Shown: one piece after another, positions 25,486-35,259 of the stretch | Layout of the letters: each line of letters opens with the position of its first letter | Numbering within the stretch: the stretch's first letter is position 1 | Assembly (NCBI RefSeq): GCF_000526315.1 | Contig: NZ_JAFV01000001.1 | Coordinates: forward strand, 3,474,501 to 3,538,500 | Source: Methylopila sp. 73B | GTDB taxonomy: Bacteria > Pseudomonadota > Alphaproteobacteria > Rhizobiales > Methylopilaceae | Direction of reading: 5' to 3' | DNA length: 64,000 nt | Position numbers and translations under genes: made by a program | The notes under the pieces: generated by a model | Seen by the model: the letters and a program-made list of their open reading frames with translations, nothing else | What the model was told of the DNA's origin: nothing | Databases searched by the model: none

Positions 25486-27006
25486 ATGTTCGATCTTCCG
25501 GCCATGCGGGACGCCGAGGGCCGGTCGGGCGAAACGACGACCGAGCGTCGGCGCACGGTGACGGCGAAGGTGCGCGCCGAACGCGAGCGGCTGACCTCCA
25601 CCACGGGCACCCGTCCGGAGTTCGACGTCGAACTCGCGCGCATCTACGCCCAGAACCGCCTGTCCGCCCTCGCCGTGGTCCTGACGCTCGCCGCCGTCAT
25701 CGCGGGCGTGGCGACCCTCTGGGCCGAACCGCAGTTCGCGATCGCCTGGTTCGCGACGGTGTTCGCCGGCCACGCCCTGATCGGGCTGTTCGTGAAGCGT
25801 TTCATGCGCCAGCCGTCCGAAGGGCTGGACGTGCGCCGCTGGACGACCCGCTTCGTCTTCGCCGAAAGCCTCAACGGCCTCGCCTGGGGATCGATCGTCG
25901 CTTTGCTCAGCGGCGGCGAGGACTCCGCCGAGCTGATCTCGCTGTTCGTGATGCTCGTCGGCGTCGCGGTCCCGGTCATGCTCGCCGCGAGCGTGCCGGC
26001 GGCGGTCTACGCCGGGACGATCCCGATCGCCGTGGTCGTCGTGAGCGCCTATCTCGCCAAGGGCGGCATAGGCTCCGCGGCGGTCGCGGGCATGACGGCG
26101 GGCGTCGAGATCTATTTCCTGCTCCTCGCCCGCAAGCTCTACCGCAACGCGCTCGGCGCGCTGGAGTTTCAGGCGGAGAAGGACGCCCTGATCGGCGAGC
26201 TGGAGCAGGCCAAGGCCAACTCCGACGAGGCGCGCCGCCGGGCGGAGGAGGCGAACCTCGCCAAGTCGCGGTTCCTCGCCACCATGAGCCACGAGTTGCG
26301 CACTCCCCTCAACGCCATCCTCGGCTTCTCCGAGGTGATGAAGTCGGAGGTCTTCGGCGCCCACGCCGTGCCGACCTACAAGGAGTACGCCGGCGACATC
26401 CACCAGAGCGGCCAGCACCTGCTCCAGCTCATCAACGAGATCCTCGACCTTTCGCGGATCGAGGCCGGCCGCTACGAGCTGCACGAGGAGAGCGTCAGCC
26501 TGCCTTATGTGGTGGAGGACTGCCACCGCCTGCTGAAGCTCCGCGCCAAGAACCGCGGCATCGCGATCCGGGAGGTCTACGAGGCCAACCTTCCGCCGCT
26601 CTGGGCGGACGAGCGCGCGCTCCGCCAGATCACGCTCAACCTGCTGTCGAACGCGATCAAGTTCACCCCGCAGGGCGGCGAGATCCGGCTGAAGGTGGGC
26701 TGGATGGCCTCCGGCGGCCAGTACCTGTCGGTCTCGGATTCGGGACCCGGAATCCCTGAGAACGAGATCCCGACCGTGCTCGCCTCCTTCGGTCAGGGCA
26801 GCCTCGCCATCAAAACCGCGGAGCAGGGCGCCGGGCTCGGCCTGCCGATCGTGAAGGGGCTCGTCGATCTCCACGGCGGCCACTTCTCGCTGAAGAGCCG
26901 GCTGCGGGAAGGCACAGAGGTCATCGTCGCCTTCCCCGCGGCGCGCGTGATGAGCGCGCTCGCGCCGATCAAGCAGTACGCCGACGACCTGCGCCGGGTG
27001 GTCTGA
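25486..27006 (+). CDS. Membrane sensor histidine kinase
   Basis: This 506-residue protein has a cytoplasmic N-terminus of about 55 residues, six or so membrane segments (residues 55-210), a coiled coil (IGELEQAKANSDEARRRAEE), the HisKA box FLATMSHELRTPLNAILGF with the phospho-accepting His, and the HATPase domain with NLLSNAIKFTP, DSGPGIP and GAGLGLPIVK. No receiver domain or response regulator is adjacent. It resembles the PdhS/PleC/DivJ kinase group of alphaproteobacteria in the HisKA box, so a role in cell cycle or development is possible. A GTG at 25480 is an alternative start. Confidence 0.9.
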   Translation: MFDLPAMRDAEGRSGETTTERRRTVTAKVRAERERLTSTTGTRPEFDVELARIYAQNRLSALAVVLTLAAVIAGVATLWAEPQFAIAWFATVFAGHALIGLFVKRFMRQPSEGLDVRRWTTRFVFAESLNGLAWGSIVALLSGGEDSAELISLFVMLVGVAVPVMLAASVPAAVYAGTIPIAVVVVSAYLAKGGIGSAAVAGMTAGVEIYFLLLARKLYRNALGALEFQAEKDALIGELEQAKANSDEARRRAEEANLAKSRFLATMSHELRTPLNAILGFSEVMKSEVFGAHAVPTYKEYAGDIHQSGQHLLQLINEILDLSRIEAGRYELHEESVSLPYVVEDCHRLLKLRAKNRGIAIREVYEANLPPLWADERALRQITLNLLSNAIKFTPQGGEIRLKVGWMASGGQYLSVSDSGPGIPENEIPTVLASFGQGSLAIKTAEQGAGLGLPIVKGLVDLHGGHFSLKSRLREGTEVIVAFPAARVMSALAPIKQYADDLRRVV

Positions 27007-27017
27007 CGCCATCGGCG

Positions 27018-28031
27018 TCACGCCGCGACGCGTTCCGCCGCAGCGAGACGGTCGCGCACGAGCGCGACGCCCTCGAGCGAGGCGATGCGCGCCGCGGGAT
27101 CGAACATGTGGCCGGTCGCCATCAGCTCGTCCGGCTGCAGCCGCGCGATGAAGCGCGCCAGCTCCCGCTCGACCGTCTCGACCGAGCCCACGAAGGCGTA
27201 GCGCAGCATCTGCTCGAGGCTCGCCACTTCGCCGGGCGACGCGACGGTTCCGATGTCGTCTACCGGCGGCGGCAGCGGGCCGGGACGGCCGCGGCGCAGG
27301 TTCAGGAACGCCTGCTGCTGCGAGGTGAACAGCCGCTGGGCCTCGGCGTCGGTCTCCGCGGTCAGCACGTTCACCGCGACCATCGCGTGCGGCTTCGAAA
27401 GCGTCTCCGAGGGCTGGAAGCGCTCGCGGTAGACCGCGAAGGCGGCTTCGAGGTCCGCCGGCGCGAAGTGGGCGGCGAAGGCGAAGGGCAGCCCGAGCAT
27501 CGCCGCGAGCTGGGCGGAGAAGGTGCTGGAGCCCAGCAGCCAGAGCGGCACGTCGAGGCCCGCGCCCGGCACCGCGCGGATCGCCTGTCCTTCGACGGCC
27601 GGCGCGAAGTAGGCCTGCAGTTCGATCACGTCCTGGGGAAAGCGCTCGGCCGCCGCGTTGACGTCGCGCCGGAGCGCGCGGGCGGTCAGCATGTCGGTGC
27701 CCGGCGCGCGGCCGAGGCCGAGGTCGATGCGGCCCGGATGGAGCGAGGCCAGCGTGCCGAATTGCTCAGCGATCACCAGCGGCGAATGGTTCGGCAGCAT
27801 GATCCCGCCGGAGCCGACCCGGATCGAGGAGGTCGCGGCTGCCACATGGGCGATCACCACCGCCGTGGCGGCGCTGGCGATGCCGGTCATGTTGTGGTGC
27901 TCCGCCAGCCAGAACCGTTGGAAGCCGAGCCGTTCGGCGGCCTGCGCGTAGGACGCGGAGTTGCGCAGGGCGTCGGCCGCGGTTGAGCCTTCGGCTATCG
28001 GCGCGAGATCGAGGACGGAAAACGGGATCAT
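27018..28031 (-). CDS. LLM-class flavin-dependent oxidoreductase
   Basis: This luciferase-like monooxygenase of 337 residues begins [12 protein letters not shown] and has the conserved [31 protein letters not shown], and [12 protein letters not shown] segments of the YhbW-like group. It would use reduced flavin and oxygen on an unknown substrate. An ATG at 28040 would add three residues. It converges on the histidine kinase gene with an 11-bp gap. Confidence 0.92.
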   Translation of the reverse strand: MIPFSVLDLAPIAEGSTAADALRNSASYAQAAERLGFQRFWLAEHHNMTGIASAATAVVIAHVAAATSSIRVGSGGIMLPNHSPLVIAEQFGTLASLHPGRIDLGLGRAPGTDMLTARALRRDVNAAAERFPQDVIELQAYFAPAVEGQAIRAVPGAGLDVPLWLLGSSTFSAQLAAMLGLPFAFAAHFAPADLEAAFAVYRERFQPSETLSKPHAMVAVNVLTAETDAEAQRLFTSQQQAFLNLRRGRPGPLPPPVDDIGTVASPGEVASLEQMLRYAFVGSVETVERELARFIARLQPDELMATGHMFDPAARIASLEGVALVRDRLAAAERVAA

Positions 28032-28177
28032 CAAGATCATCCGATCGGGCGCCGCGGCCGGGAGCGCCGGCGTCGCCCGGCGGGCCCCCGCGCGTGACGC
28101 GCAGGAGAAAGAGGCCGTCGCGCGTCGCGCGCCGGGCCTCGCGTTACTCCCAAGATCGGGGTCCTCGGCCCAAAACG

Positions 28178-28207
28178 GAAGGGGCGCCCCGCGCGGAGCG
28201 CCCCTTC
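28178..28207 (-). terminator. Perfect 10-bp hairpin, possible terminator after the Bug-type gene
   Basis: GAAGGGGCGC (28178-28187) and GCGCCCCTTC (28198-28207) pair perfectly around a 10-base GC-rich loop. On the minus strand the hairpin is followed within a few bases by TTTT, so it could end transcription from the tctC-like gene 200 bp upstream. The rest of the 359-bp gap from 28041 to 28399 shows no gene or repeat that I recognise. Confidence 0.45.
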
Positions 28208-28399
28208 GCGGACGTCAGAGCGGAGGACCGGGGACGCTCCGACCCCCAGCCGGCGGCGGGGAAGGGCGTCTCCCGAAACCATAACCACGGCGCTTATATC
28301 TATCCGCGCGTGGGGCTGATGATGGGCGCAGGGACTTCGCCTGGGGGCGGCCCGGCGCGGGGAGGGAGCCAGCACATCTGCAAACGGCGCCAAAGCCGG

Positions 28400-29398
28400 C
28401 TAATCGAGTTTCGCGCCTGACAACCGCACCATGTCCTTCCACATCGGATTCTCTTCGGCGATCCGCGTCTTCAGCGCATCAGGCGAGGCGTCTGTCACGG
28501 GCGAGAAGCCGATCGGCTCCAGCCTCGCCTTCACGGCGGGGTCCGCCATGATCTCCGCGAGGACCTTGGACAGGGCCGCCTGCTTGTCGGCGGGATATCC
28601 CTTGGGCGCGATCACCGCGTACCAGGTCTGCAGGTCGACGTCGGCGAGGTTGAGGTCCGAAAAGTCCTTCATGCTGGGCGTGTCCGGCAGCGCCGGGATG
28701 CGCTCGCGGCTGCCGACGGCGAGCGGAAGGAAGGCCTTCTCCTTCACATGCGGCATCAGCGCGGGGATGACGTCGAACATCATGTCGATCGTGCCGCCGA
28801 GTAGGTCGAGGATGGCCGGGCCGCCGCCCTTGTAGGGCACGTGCAGGATCTTGGCCCCGGTGCGCGCCTTCACCAGCTCGATCATCAGGTGCGAGACCTG
28901 GCCGAGGCCGGAGGAGCCCATGCGGGTCTCGTCCGGATGGGCCTTGGACCAGGCGATCAGGTCCCGGAAGGTCGTCCAGCCCCGTTCTTGCGCGATCTTC
29001 GCGTTCGCCACGCACAGCACGGTGCCGGTCGCGACGCGGCTGATGGGAACGAGATCGGCGTCGGGATCGTAGGGACTGGAGCCGTAAAGGTACTTGTTCG
29101 CGATCAGCTGGGACGTCGAGGCGACGCCGAGGGTCGCGCCGTCGGGCTCCGCCTTCGCCACCGCCGCCGTGCCGATCATGCCGCCGGCCCCGCCGCGGTT
29201 GTCGACGATCACGGTCTCCCCGAGCTTCGCCTGCAGGCGCTCGGCGACGAGCCGCCCCAGAATGTCGACGGCGCCGCCGGCGGGGAACGGCACGATCAGC
29301 GTGACGGTCGCGGCCTGGGCGGGGAACGTCAGGCCGACGGCCGCGATCGCGGCCGCGGCTCCGGCGATCGCGGCGCGGCGGGTCAGTCGCATCGGCAT
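28400..29398 (-). CDS. Bug/TctC-family tripartite tricarboxylate transporter substrate-binding protein
   Basis: This secreted binding protein of 332 residues starts MPMRLTRRAAIAGAAAAIA, a Tat-like signal (RR then a hydrophobic core) ending near PAQAATV. The mature part has the Bug-family blocks VTLIVPFPAGGAVDILGRL, VIVDNRGGAGGMIGTAAVA, LHVPYKGGGPAILDLLGG, and WYAVIAPKGYP. Such proteins bind carboxylates or related small acids. No TctA/TctB membrane genes are next to it, so it is an orphan. The GntR gene 66 bp upstream on the same strand may control it. Confidence 0.9.
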   Translation of the reverse strand: MPMRLTRRAAIAGAAAAIAAVGLTFPAQAATVTLIVPFPAGGAVDILGRLVAERLQAKLGETVIVDNRGGAGGMIGTAAVAKAEPDGATLGVASTSQLIANKYLYGSSPYDPDADLVPISRVATGTVLCVANAKIAQERGWTTFRDLIAWSKAHPDETRMGSSGLGQVSHLMIELVKARTGAKILHVPYKGGGPAILDLLGGTIDMMFDVIPALMPHVKEKAFLPLAVGSRERIPALPDTPSMKDFSDLNLADVDLQTWYAVIAPKGYPADKQAALSKVLAEIMADPAVKARLEPIGFSPVTDASPDALKTRIAEENPMWKDMVRLSGAKLD

Positions 29399-29464
29399 GG
29401 ACGGCGTCTCCTCGGCGAGGGGCATCACTGCCGAGCTAGCGCGCCCGCGCCGAAAGTCAGGCGG

Positions 29465-30229
29465 TCACGCGCCGAGAGTGAGCCGGTAGGCGTAGGCGTC
29501 GCCGCGGAACAGGCCCTCGACGTACTCCACCATGCGTTCGCCCGCGAAGGAGCGGCGCTTGATCAGCAGGCAGGGCAGCGGCTCCTCGAAGCCGAACACG
29601 GCGCATTCGTCCTCGTCCGGGGTCGCGGCCTCGATCGTCTGTTCGCAGCGCGTCAGCGCGCAGCCGATCTCCCGCAGCCGGTCGTAAACCGACCCCGACA
29701 GGTCGGCGTCGGCGAGCTCCGGCGCGACGCCGAGGTCGTACCAGGCGACCTCCCGCGACAGCGGCACGTCGTCGCCGAAGCGAATCCGGACGAGCTTCAG
29801 GAACGGCGCGGTCGAGGGCTGCTGGAACAGCGAGGCGAGCGAGCGGTCGTGGGTGATCACGCGCTCGATCACCTTCGACGACGCGGCGCGGCCGAGCTCG
29901 CGCATCTCCTCGGTGAAGCCCTTGAGGCGCTCCATGCCGGGGTGGAGCTTCTCCGTGGGGCCTTCGACGATGAATCCCAGGCGGCCGTGCGCGCTCACCA
30001 GCCGCCGCCGGCGCAGGGCGCCGTAGCAGTGCTGCACCGTGGTGCGGCTGACCCCCAGCTCGGAGGCGAGCTGCCGCTCGGCCGGCAGCGTCGCTCCCGG
30101 GCCGATCTCGCCGCCCTCGATCAGTGCGGCGATCTGCAGCTCCAGTTGCCGGTACAGCGGCATCGCAGTGTCGTCGCGCAAACGCAGACGACTGTGTAAG
30201 CTCGGAGTGTCGTGCAACGCTTTCAGCAT
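29465..30229 (-). CDS. GntR-family (HutC-type) transcriptional regulator
   Basis: This 254-residue regulator has an N-terminal winged helix (MPLYRQLELQIAALIEGGEI, LPAERQLASELGVSRTTVQ, LRRRRLVSAHGRLGFIV) and a C-terminal UTRA ligand domain (FLKLVRIRFGDDVPLSREVAWYDL). It probably represses genes near it in response to a small molecule. The divergent PfkB kinase starts 71 bp away, and the Bug-type binding protein follows on the same strand, so either or both may be targets. An internal ATG at 30163 is a possible start. Confidence 0.92.
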   Translation of the reverse strand: MLKALHDTPSLHSRLRLRDDTAMPLYRQLELQIAALIEGGEIGPGATLPAERQLASELGVSRTTVQHCYGALRRRRLVSAHGRLGFIVEGPTEKLHPGMERLKGFTEEMRELGRAASSKVIERVITHDRSLASLFQQPSTAPFLKLVRIRFGDDVPLSREVAWYDLGVAPELADADLSGSVYDRLREIGCALTRCEQTIEAATPDEDECAVFGFEEPLPCLLIKRRSFAGERMVEYVEGLFRGDAYAYRLTLGA

Positions 30230-30300
30230 CGTGTGCGGAGCGGCTAAAGCGCCCTCGGCGCAGGTGGCGGGAACGACGTCGCGTCGGGGGGGCGTGACTT

Positions 30301-31245
30301 ATGATGAACCAGAACGGCGCGCGCGCGAAGCTTTTCATTATGGGGAGCTTCGTGACGGCGTGCACGACACGTGTTGCACGGCTGCCCATGGCGGGCGAAT
30401 CGCTCGCGGCGTCGGGGTTCCGGCTGGAGCCCGGCGGCAAGGGATTCAACCAGGCGGTCGCCGCGCGCCGGCTCGGCGCGGAGGTCGACGGCCTGTTCGC
30501 GGTCGGAGACGACGCGCTCGGCGCGCTCGCGACGCCGGCCTTCGCGCACGCCGATCTCGACCCCGCCATGCTGCGTCGCCGGCCGGGAGCGACCGGCGCG
30601 GGCGTCGGCTTCATCGCCGAAGACGGCGAGACCGCCATCGCGGTGTTCTCCGGCGCGAATGCGTCGCTGTCGGCGCAGGACGCGGAGGACGCACGGCCGG
30701 CGCTCGAGGCGGCCGCGGTGACGCTCGCCCAGTTCGAGATCGGCGACGCCGCGATCGCCGAGGCCTTCGCGATCGCCCGCGGCGCGGACCGAATCACCGT
30801 GCTCAACCCCTCGCCGTTCCGCCCCGTGGCGCCCGAGATTCTCGCGACCTGCTCCATCGTCGTCGCAAACGCGGTCGAGACGGAGGCGCTCGCCCTTGCG
30901 CTTGGCGTCGCGGTCGATCTCGACGCCGAGTCGGTCGCGGCGGCGCTCTTCGCCCGCGGCGTCAACGCGCTGGTGGCGACCCGCGGCGCAGCCGGGGCGA
31001 TCGCCCGGCTGGCGGACGGCGCGATCCTGACGCAGCCGGCCTTCGAGGTGGAGACGGTCGACACCATCGGCGCGGGCGACGCCTTCGCCGCGGGGTTCGC
31101 GACCACCTTCGCGGAAACCGGCGACTGGCCGAAAAGCCTGCGACACGCCGCCGCCTGCGGAGCGCTCGCGGTGCGCGCCGAAGGCGGCTTCGGAGCCTTC
31201 CCGACCCGTGCGGAACGCGACGCGCTGCTCGCCGCGGTCTGGTGA
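30301..31245 (+). CDS. PfkB-family carbohydrate kinase (ribokinase-like)
   Basis: This 314-residue sugar kinase has the two PfkB signatures: the N-terminal GGKGFNQAVAARRLGAEV and the C-terminal DTIGAGDAFAAGFATTFAET with the catalytic Asp and anion hole. The closest general match is ribokinase, but the substrate may be another sugar or nucleoside. A G-rich stretch lies 9 bp before the ATG. It is divergent from the GntR gene. Confidence 0.9.
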   Translation: MMNQNGARAKLFIMGSFVTACTTRVARLPMAGESLAASGFRLEPGGKGFNQAVAARRLGAEVDGLFAVGDDALGALATPAFAHADLDPAMLRRRPGATGAGVGFIAEDGETAIAVFSGANASLSAQDAEDARPALEAAAVTLAQFEIGDAAIAEAFAIARGADRITVLNPSPFRPVAPEILATCSIVVANAVETEALALALGVAVDLDAESVAAALFARGVNALVATRGAAGAIARLADGAILTQPAFEVETVDTIGAGDAFAAGFATTFAETGDWPKSLRHAAACGALAVRAEGGFGAFPTRAERDALLAAVW

Positions 31246-31370
31246 TGCGACGCGAACGGCGCGGTCGTCGCGGCCGGGACCCTTCCAACTTTTAAGACAT
31301 CGTCTCGCCGCTTCCGGCGTATGCCTTGTCGCCGCCCCGCCCCCGGGGGCGCACGTGGAGGCCGTCGGGC

Positions 31371-32636
31371 ATGTTCGTATCGTTTTTCCCGAACCCGAAA
31401 CCGTTCTTCGTCTCGGCCGTGGTCTGGTCGCTGCTCGCGATCGGCCTGTGGTACGCGGGCGGCTGGGCCGCCGGGGAATGGATCGGCCTGCCGCCCGCCG
31501 CGCCGGACGCGCCGCCGATCGTCGGGCCGGCCGTCTTCATCTCCGCGCCGTTCCTGTGGTTCTACATCTACTATGCGATCGCGGTCGGCCTATTCTCGGC
31601 CTACTGGTTGGTCACCTCCAAGCATCCGTGGGCGCCGTGGTCCATCCTCGGCTCGGCCCTCATCATCTTCGTCACCTACTTCCAGGTGCAGGTGTCGGTC
31701 GCGATCAACAACTGGTACGGGCCGTTCTACGACCTCGTGCAGGCGGCGCTGTCAAAGAGCCGTCCGGTGACGCTGGCCGAGTTCTACGGGGGCACGTTCG
31801 AGTTCACCGGCATCGCGATGGTCTCGGTGATCATCTACGTCTTCACGCGCTTCTTCGTGCAGCACTACATCTTCCGGTGGCGCACCGCGATGAACGACTA
31901 CTACATGTCGTTCTGGCCGAAGCTGCGGCATGTGGAAGGCGCTTCGCAGCGCGTGCAGGAGGACACCATGCGGTTCTCCACCCAGATGGAGACGCTGGGC
32001 GTCAGTCTGATCGACGCGGTGATGACGCTGATCGCCTTCCTGCCCGTGCTGCTGCGGCTCTCGGGCCCGATCAGCGAGTTGCCGATCGTCGGCGCCATCC
32101 CTCATCCGCTGGTGACGGCCGCGATCCTGTGGGCCGCGTTCGGAACGACGTTCCTCGCGCTCGTCGGGGTCAAGCTGCCGGGCCTTGAGTTCCGCAACCA
32201 GCGCGTCGAAGCGGCCTACCGCAAGGAGCTGGTCTACGGCGAGGACGACGCCGGCCGCGCCCAGCCGCCGACGGTGAAGGAGCTGTTCTCCAATGTCCGG
32301 ACGAACTACTTCCGATTGTATTTCCACTATCTCTATTTCAACGTCGCCCGCATGTCCTACGTGCAGATCGACAACATCTTCCCCTATCTGGTGCTCGCGC
32401 CGACCATCGTGGCCGGCAAGATCACGCTCGGGCCGATGCAGCAGATCCTGAGCGCGTTCGAGCAGGTCCGGACCTCGTTCCAGTACCTCGTGAACTCCTG
32501 GCCGCAGATCATCGAGCTGCTGTCGATCTACAAGCGTCTCCGCGGCTTCGAGGCGCAGATCCACGGCGGCACGCCGCCGGCGCAGGACCTGGAGGCTCCC
32601 GAGGCCGAGGTGGACGCCGCGGGCGTCCGGGTCTGA
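31371..32636 (+). CDS. SbmA/BacA-like peptide transporter
   Basis: This 421-residue inner-membrane protein starts [19 protein letters not shown] and fits the SbmA_BacA family by length (about 406-420) and by the segments [46 protein letters not shown] and [19 protein letters not shown]. Members import proline-rich peptides and microcins and, in rhizobia, act in symbiosis (BacA). About seven helices are seen and no ATPase domain, as is usual. A GGAG motif lies 10 bp before the ATG. Confidence 0.92.
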   Translation: MFVSFFPNPKPFFVSAVVWSLLAIGLWYAGGWAAGEWIGLPPAAPDAPPIVGPAVFISAPFLWFYIYYAIAVGLFSAYWLVTSKHPWAPWSILGSALIIFVTYFQVQVSVAINNWYGPFYDLVQAALSKSRPVTLAEFYGGTFEFTGIAMVSVIIYVFTRFFVQHYIFRWRTAMNDYYMSFWPKLRHVEGASQRVQEDTMRFSTQMETLGVSLIDAVMTLIAFLPVLLRLSGPISELPIVGAIPHPLVTAAILWAAFGTTFLALVGVKLPGLEFRNQRVEAAYRKELVYGEDDAGRAQPPTVKELFSNVRTNYFRLYFHYLYFNVARMSYVQIDNIFPYLVLAPTIVAGKITLGPMQQILSAFEQVRTSFQYLVNSWPQIIELLSIYKRLRGFEAQIHGGTPPAQDLEAPEAEVDAAGVRV

Positions 32637-32690
32637 GGATGGGATGCGCGGCCCCTCGCGGGCCGCGCCCAACCGCGGTATGTGAGCCTC

Positions 32691-33188
32691 ATGACGACAG
32701 CATCCCGTCCCGCCTGGCGTTCGCCGCGCTCGTTGCTGATCCTGGCCGGCGCGCTCGCCCTGAGCTTCGCCGCGTCCCAACTCGGCTCCGCGGCGACCGT
32801 TCCGAATCTTCCCTGGTACGACGGGCTGACGAAGCCTTCGTTCAATCCGCCGAAGCTCGCGTTCCCGATCGCCTGGACGATCCTCTACGCGCTCATGGCG
32901 GTGTCGCTCTGGCGCGTCGCGGTCATCGGAGAGGGCGCGGAGCGGCGGCGCGCGCTGACCGCCTACGCCGTGCAGTTCGCGCTCAACGTCGCCTGGTCCT
33001 TCGCCTTCTTCGGCGCGCAGAACCCGGGGCTGGGGCTCGGCGTCATCCTCGCGCTGCTCGCCGCGATCGTCTGGACGATCCTGACGTTTCGAACGATCGA
33101 CGGGCTCGCGGCCGGGCTGCTGCACCCCTATCTGGCGTGGGTCGCCTTCGCCACGGCGCTGAACGCGTCGATCCTGTTCCTGAACTGA
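32691..33188 (+). CDS. tspO: TspO/MBR-family membrane protein
   Basis: This 165-residue protein has five hydrophobic helices and TspO signatures: PNLPWYDGLTKPSFNPPKL, FPIAWTILYALMAVSLW, and the NVAWSFAFFGAQNPGLG block. TspO binds tetrapyrroles and cholesterol-like ligands and modulates tetrapyrrole-linked gene expression in some alphaproteobacteria. A GTG at 32682 is an alternative start. It begins a short run of three genes (tspO, HIG1 protein, adenosyltransferase) with gaps under 15 bp, suggesting an operon. Confidence 0.93.
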   Translation: MTTASRPAWRSPRSLLILAGALALSFAASQLGSAATVPNLPWYDGLTKPSFNPPKLAFPIAWTILYALMAVSLWRVAVIGEGAERRRALTAYAVQFALNVAWSFAFFGAQNPGLGLGVILALLAAIVWTILTFRTIDGLAAGLLHPYLAWVAFATALNASILFLN

Positions 33189-33197
33189 GGGTCCCCC

Positions 33198-33392
33198 ATG
33201 GCCGATCTTCTCTCGGGCTACGCCGTGCCGCTCGCCGTCGGCGCGGTCGCGATCGTGCTGATCCTCGGTCTCTTCAACATGATGCGGGGCGGCGATCCCA
33301 ATCGGTCGCAGAAGCTGATGCGCTGGCGCGTCGGGCTGCAGTTCCTGGCGATCGTCGTCATCATGGCGACGGTCTGGGCGATGGGGTCCTGA
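33198..33392 (+). CDS. HIG1-domain twin-transmembrane protein
   Basis: This small protein of 64 residues has two hydrophobic helices (AVPLAVGAVAIVLILGLFN and LQFLAIVVIMATVWAMG) joined by the polar loop MRGGDPNRSQKLMRWRVG. The loop matches the HIG_1_N consensus, where the QKLMRWRV segment is characteristic. Mitochondrial relatives assist cytochrome oxidase assembly; bacterial roles are not well known. It lies 9 bp after tspO and 7 bp before the adenosyltransferase gene. Confidence 0.85.
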   Translation: MADLLSGYAVPLAVGAVAIVLILGLFNMMRGGDPNRSQKLMRWRVGLQFLAIVVIMATVWAMGS

Positions 33393-33399
33393 GGCCGAA

Positions 33400-33963
33400 A
33401 TGGTCAAGCTCAACAAGATCTACACGCGCACCGGCGACGACGGCGCCACGGGGCTCGCGTCCGGCCCCAGACGTCCGAAGCACGACCTGCGCGTGGACGC
33501 CTACGGTGCCGTCGACGAGGCCAACGCCGCGATCGGGCTCGCCCGGCTGCACGCCGAACCGGAGCTCGACGCCATCCTGTCGCGCGTCCAGAACGAGATG
33601 TTCGACCTCGGCGCCGATCTCGCGACGCCCGACACCGGTGAGGACCTGGGCTACGAGCCGCTGCGGATCGTGCAGAGCCAGGTCGACCGGCTCGAGGCCG
33701 ACATCGACGCGCTCAACGCGCGGCTGGAGCCGTTGAAGTCCTTCGTGCTGCCGGCGGGAACCGCGCTCGCCGCGAACCTGCATCTCGCCCGCACCATCGC
33801 CCGCCGCGCCGAGCGGTTGATGACGGCGCTTGCGGAGCGTGAGGCGGTGTCGAAGCCGGCGCTCGCCTATGTCAACCGGCTGTCGGACTTCCTGTTCGTC
33901 GCCGCGCGGGTCGCGAACCTCGGTCAGGGCGACGTGCTCTGGGCGCCCGGAAAGACACGCTGA
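33400..33963 (+). CDS. Cob(I)alamin adenosyltransferase (PduO type)
   Basis: This 187-residue enzyme transfers adenosyl from ATP to cob(I)alamin to make adenosylcobalamin. It has the N-terminal KIYTRTGDDGATGL ATP loop, the DLRVDAYGAVDEANAAIG segment, FDLGADLATP, and the C-terminal RRAERLMTALAE and NRLSDFLFVAARVAN. Adenosylcobalamin is needed by ethylmalonyl- and methylmalonyl-CoA mutases, which fits the mcd-like gene in this window. It is the last gene of the tspO-HIG1 run. Confidence 0.94.
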   Translation: MVKLNKIYTRTGDDGATGLASGPRRPKHDLRVDAYGAVDEANAAIGLARLHAEPELDAILSRVQNEMFDLGADLATPDTGEDLGYEPLRIVQSQVDRLEADIDALNARLEPLKSFVLPAGTALAANLHLARTIARRAERLMTALAEREAVSKPALAYVNRLSDFLFVAARVANLGQGDVLWAPGKTR

Positions 33964-34081
33964 CGCGCCAATCGCCGGGCGTCGCGCCCGAGCGCTTGTG
34001 ACGGTCGCCCACGCCGCCATATTTGCGGAAGCGCGCCGGCCCGCAGGAGGTCGCAGCCGCGCTAGACGGGTCGAGACCGCC

Positions 34082-34831
34082 ATGTTCGTCCCCTTCCTGG
34101 ACGACGCTCCCCACCGCCACATCGGGCGGCCGTGGGTGACCTATGCCTTCATGGGCGTCTCGATCGCGATCTTCGTCGTGTTCCAGTCCGGCCTCGTGAT
34201 CGACGCGCGCCAGGCTTCGGTGGTCTCGTTCGGGCTCATCCCCAGCGTGCTGTTCGGCGAGGCGGTCTTGCCGGCGGGCTATGAGCGGGTGCCGGCCTGG
34301 GCCACGCTCGTGACCTCGATCGTGCTGCACGGCGGCTGGCTGCACCTCATTGGAAACATGATGTTCCTGTGGGTCTTCGGCGACAACGTCGAGGACGACC
34401 TCGGCCGCGCCCGCTACCTTCTGTTCCTGGTGCTCTGCGGCGTCGGCTCGGGCCTCGCCCACGCCGCCGGCGCGTCCAACGCCGACGCGCCCCTGGTCGG
34501 GGGCTCCGGCGTCGTCGCCGGCGTGGTCGCGGCCTATGTGATGCTGCACCCGCAGGTGAAGGTCTGGGTGCTGGTGTTCTACCGTGTCCCGCTGCGGCTT
34601 CGCGCCTTCTGGATCATCGGCGCCTGGGTCGTGTTCCAGGCCGGCAACGCCCTGCTCGCGGGCGAAGGCGCCCAGATCGCGTGGTGGGCGCACGTCGGCG
34701 GTTTCCTCACCGGCGGCGCCTTGGTGGTCGCGCTCAAGCGGCGCGACGTGCACCTGTTCGACCGCGGCCTCGCGGAGCGCATCGAGCGTCGCCGCCAGCC
34801 GGCGCCGACGCTGGAAGAGCGGTCGGCCTAG
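34082..34831 (+). CDS. Rhomboid-family intramembrane serine protease
   Basis: This 249-residue protein has about six membrane helices. The catalytic serine is in VGGSGVVAGV (GxSG), the catalytic histidine in WWAHVGGFLTGG, and HxxxN is present in HLIGNMMFLWVFGDNVEDD. The start at 34082 (MFVPFLDDAPHRHIGRPWVT) matches the family; an open frame extends back to 33830 over the adenosyltransferase gene. The substrate is unknown. Its stop overlaps the stop of a convergent small gene. Confidence 0.92.
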   Translation: MFVPFLDDAPHRHIGRPWVTYAFMGVSIAIFVVFQSGLVIDARQASVVSFGLIPSVLFGEAVLPAGYERVPAWATLVTSIVLHGGWLHLIGNMMFLWVFGDNVEDDLGRARYLLFLVLCGVGSGLAHAAGASNADAPLVGGSGVVAGVVAAYVMLHPQVKVWVLVFYRVPLRLRAFWIIGAWVVFQAGNALLAGEGAQIAWWAHVGGFLTGGALVVALKRRDVHLFDRGLAERIERRRQPAPTLEERSA

Positions 34832-35031
34832 CGCGCGCCGGCCGCCATCGCCTGCGCCGCGGGCGACGCCTGCGGGGCGCCGTGGTCCGACGCGAAGGCC
34901 ACGTGCATCGCGACGATCGGCGCGAACACCAGCGCGAGCAGGATGATCATGGCGAGATCGCCGCCGCGCTCACGCGGGGCGGCCTCGAACTCGGCTGCGA
35001 TGCGCCCGGGGGCGCGCTTGGGGAAGGTCAT
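34828..35031 (-). CDS. Small membrane protein of unknown function
   Basis: This encodes 67 residues starting MTFPKRAPGRIAAEFEAA, with one hydrophobic segment (LAMIILLALVFAPIVAMHVAF) and an Ala-rich tail. I do not recognise a family. The ATG at 35031 follows a GGTGAG sequence by 3 bp, a weak ribosome-binding site. It converges on the rhomboid gene and their stop codons overlap. The 228 bp between it and the DUF1178 gene hold nothing recognisable. Confidence 0.5.
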   Translation of the reverse strand: MTFPKRAPGRIAAEFEAAPRERGGDLAMIILLALVFAPIVAMHVAFASDHGAPQASPAAQAMAAGAR

Positions 35032-35259
35032 TGGCTCACCTCGTCCGACCGGCCGCACGGGCCGGTCGCGGGCGAGCCCGATCAAGCGATCAGGCGAGGC
35101 GCTCGCGAACGGCCGCGTACGGCGCGGTCCATCGACTACTGTCGCTTGGCATAAAGGGTCGAATTCCTGTGGAGCCGCGAACGGCGTAAGCCGCTGCGGA
35201 TGCGCGCTGAAATACGCCGATCGGAGGCTGTGTCAAGCCCCGAACCGCATGGCTGGCGG

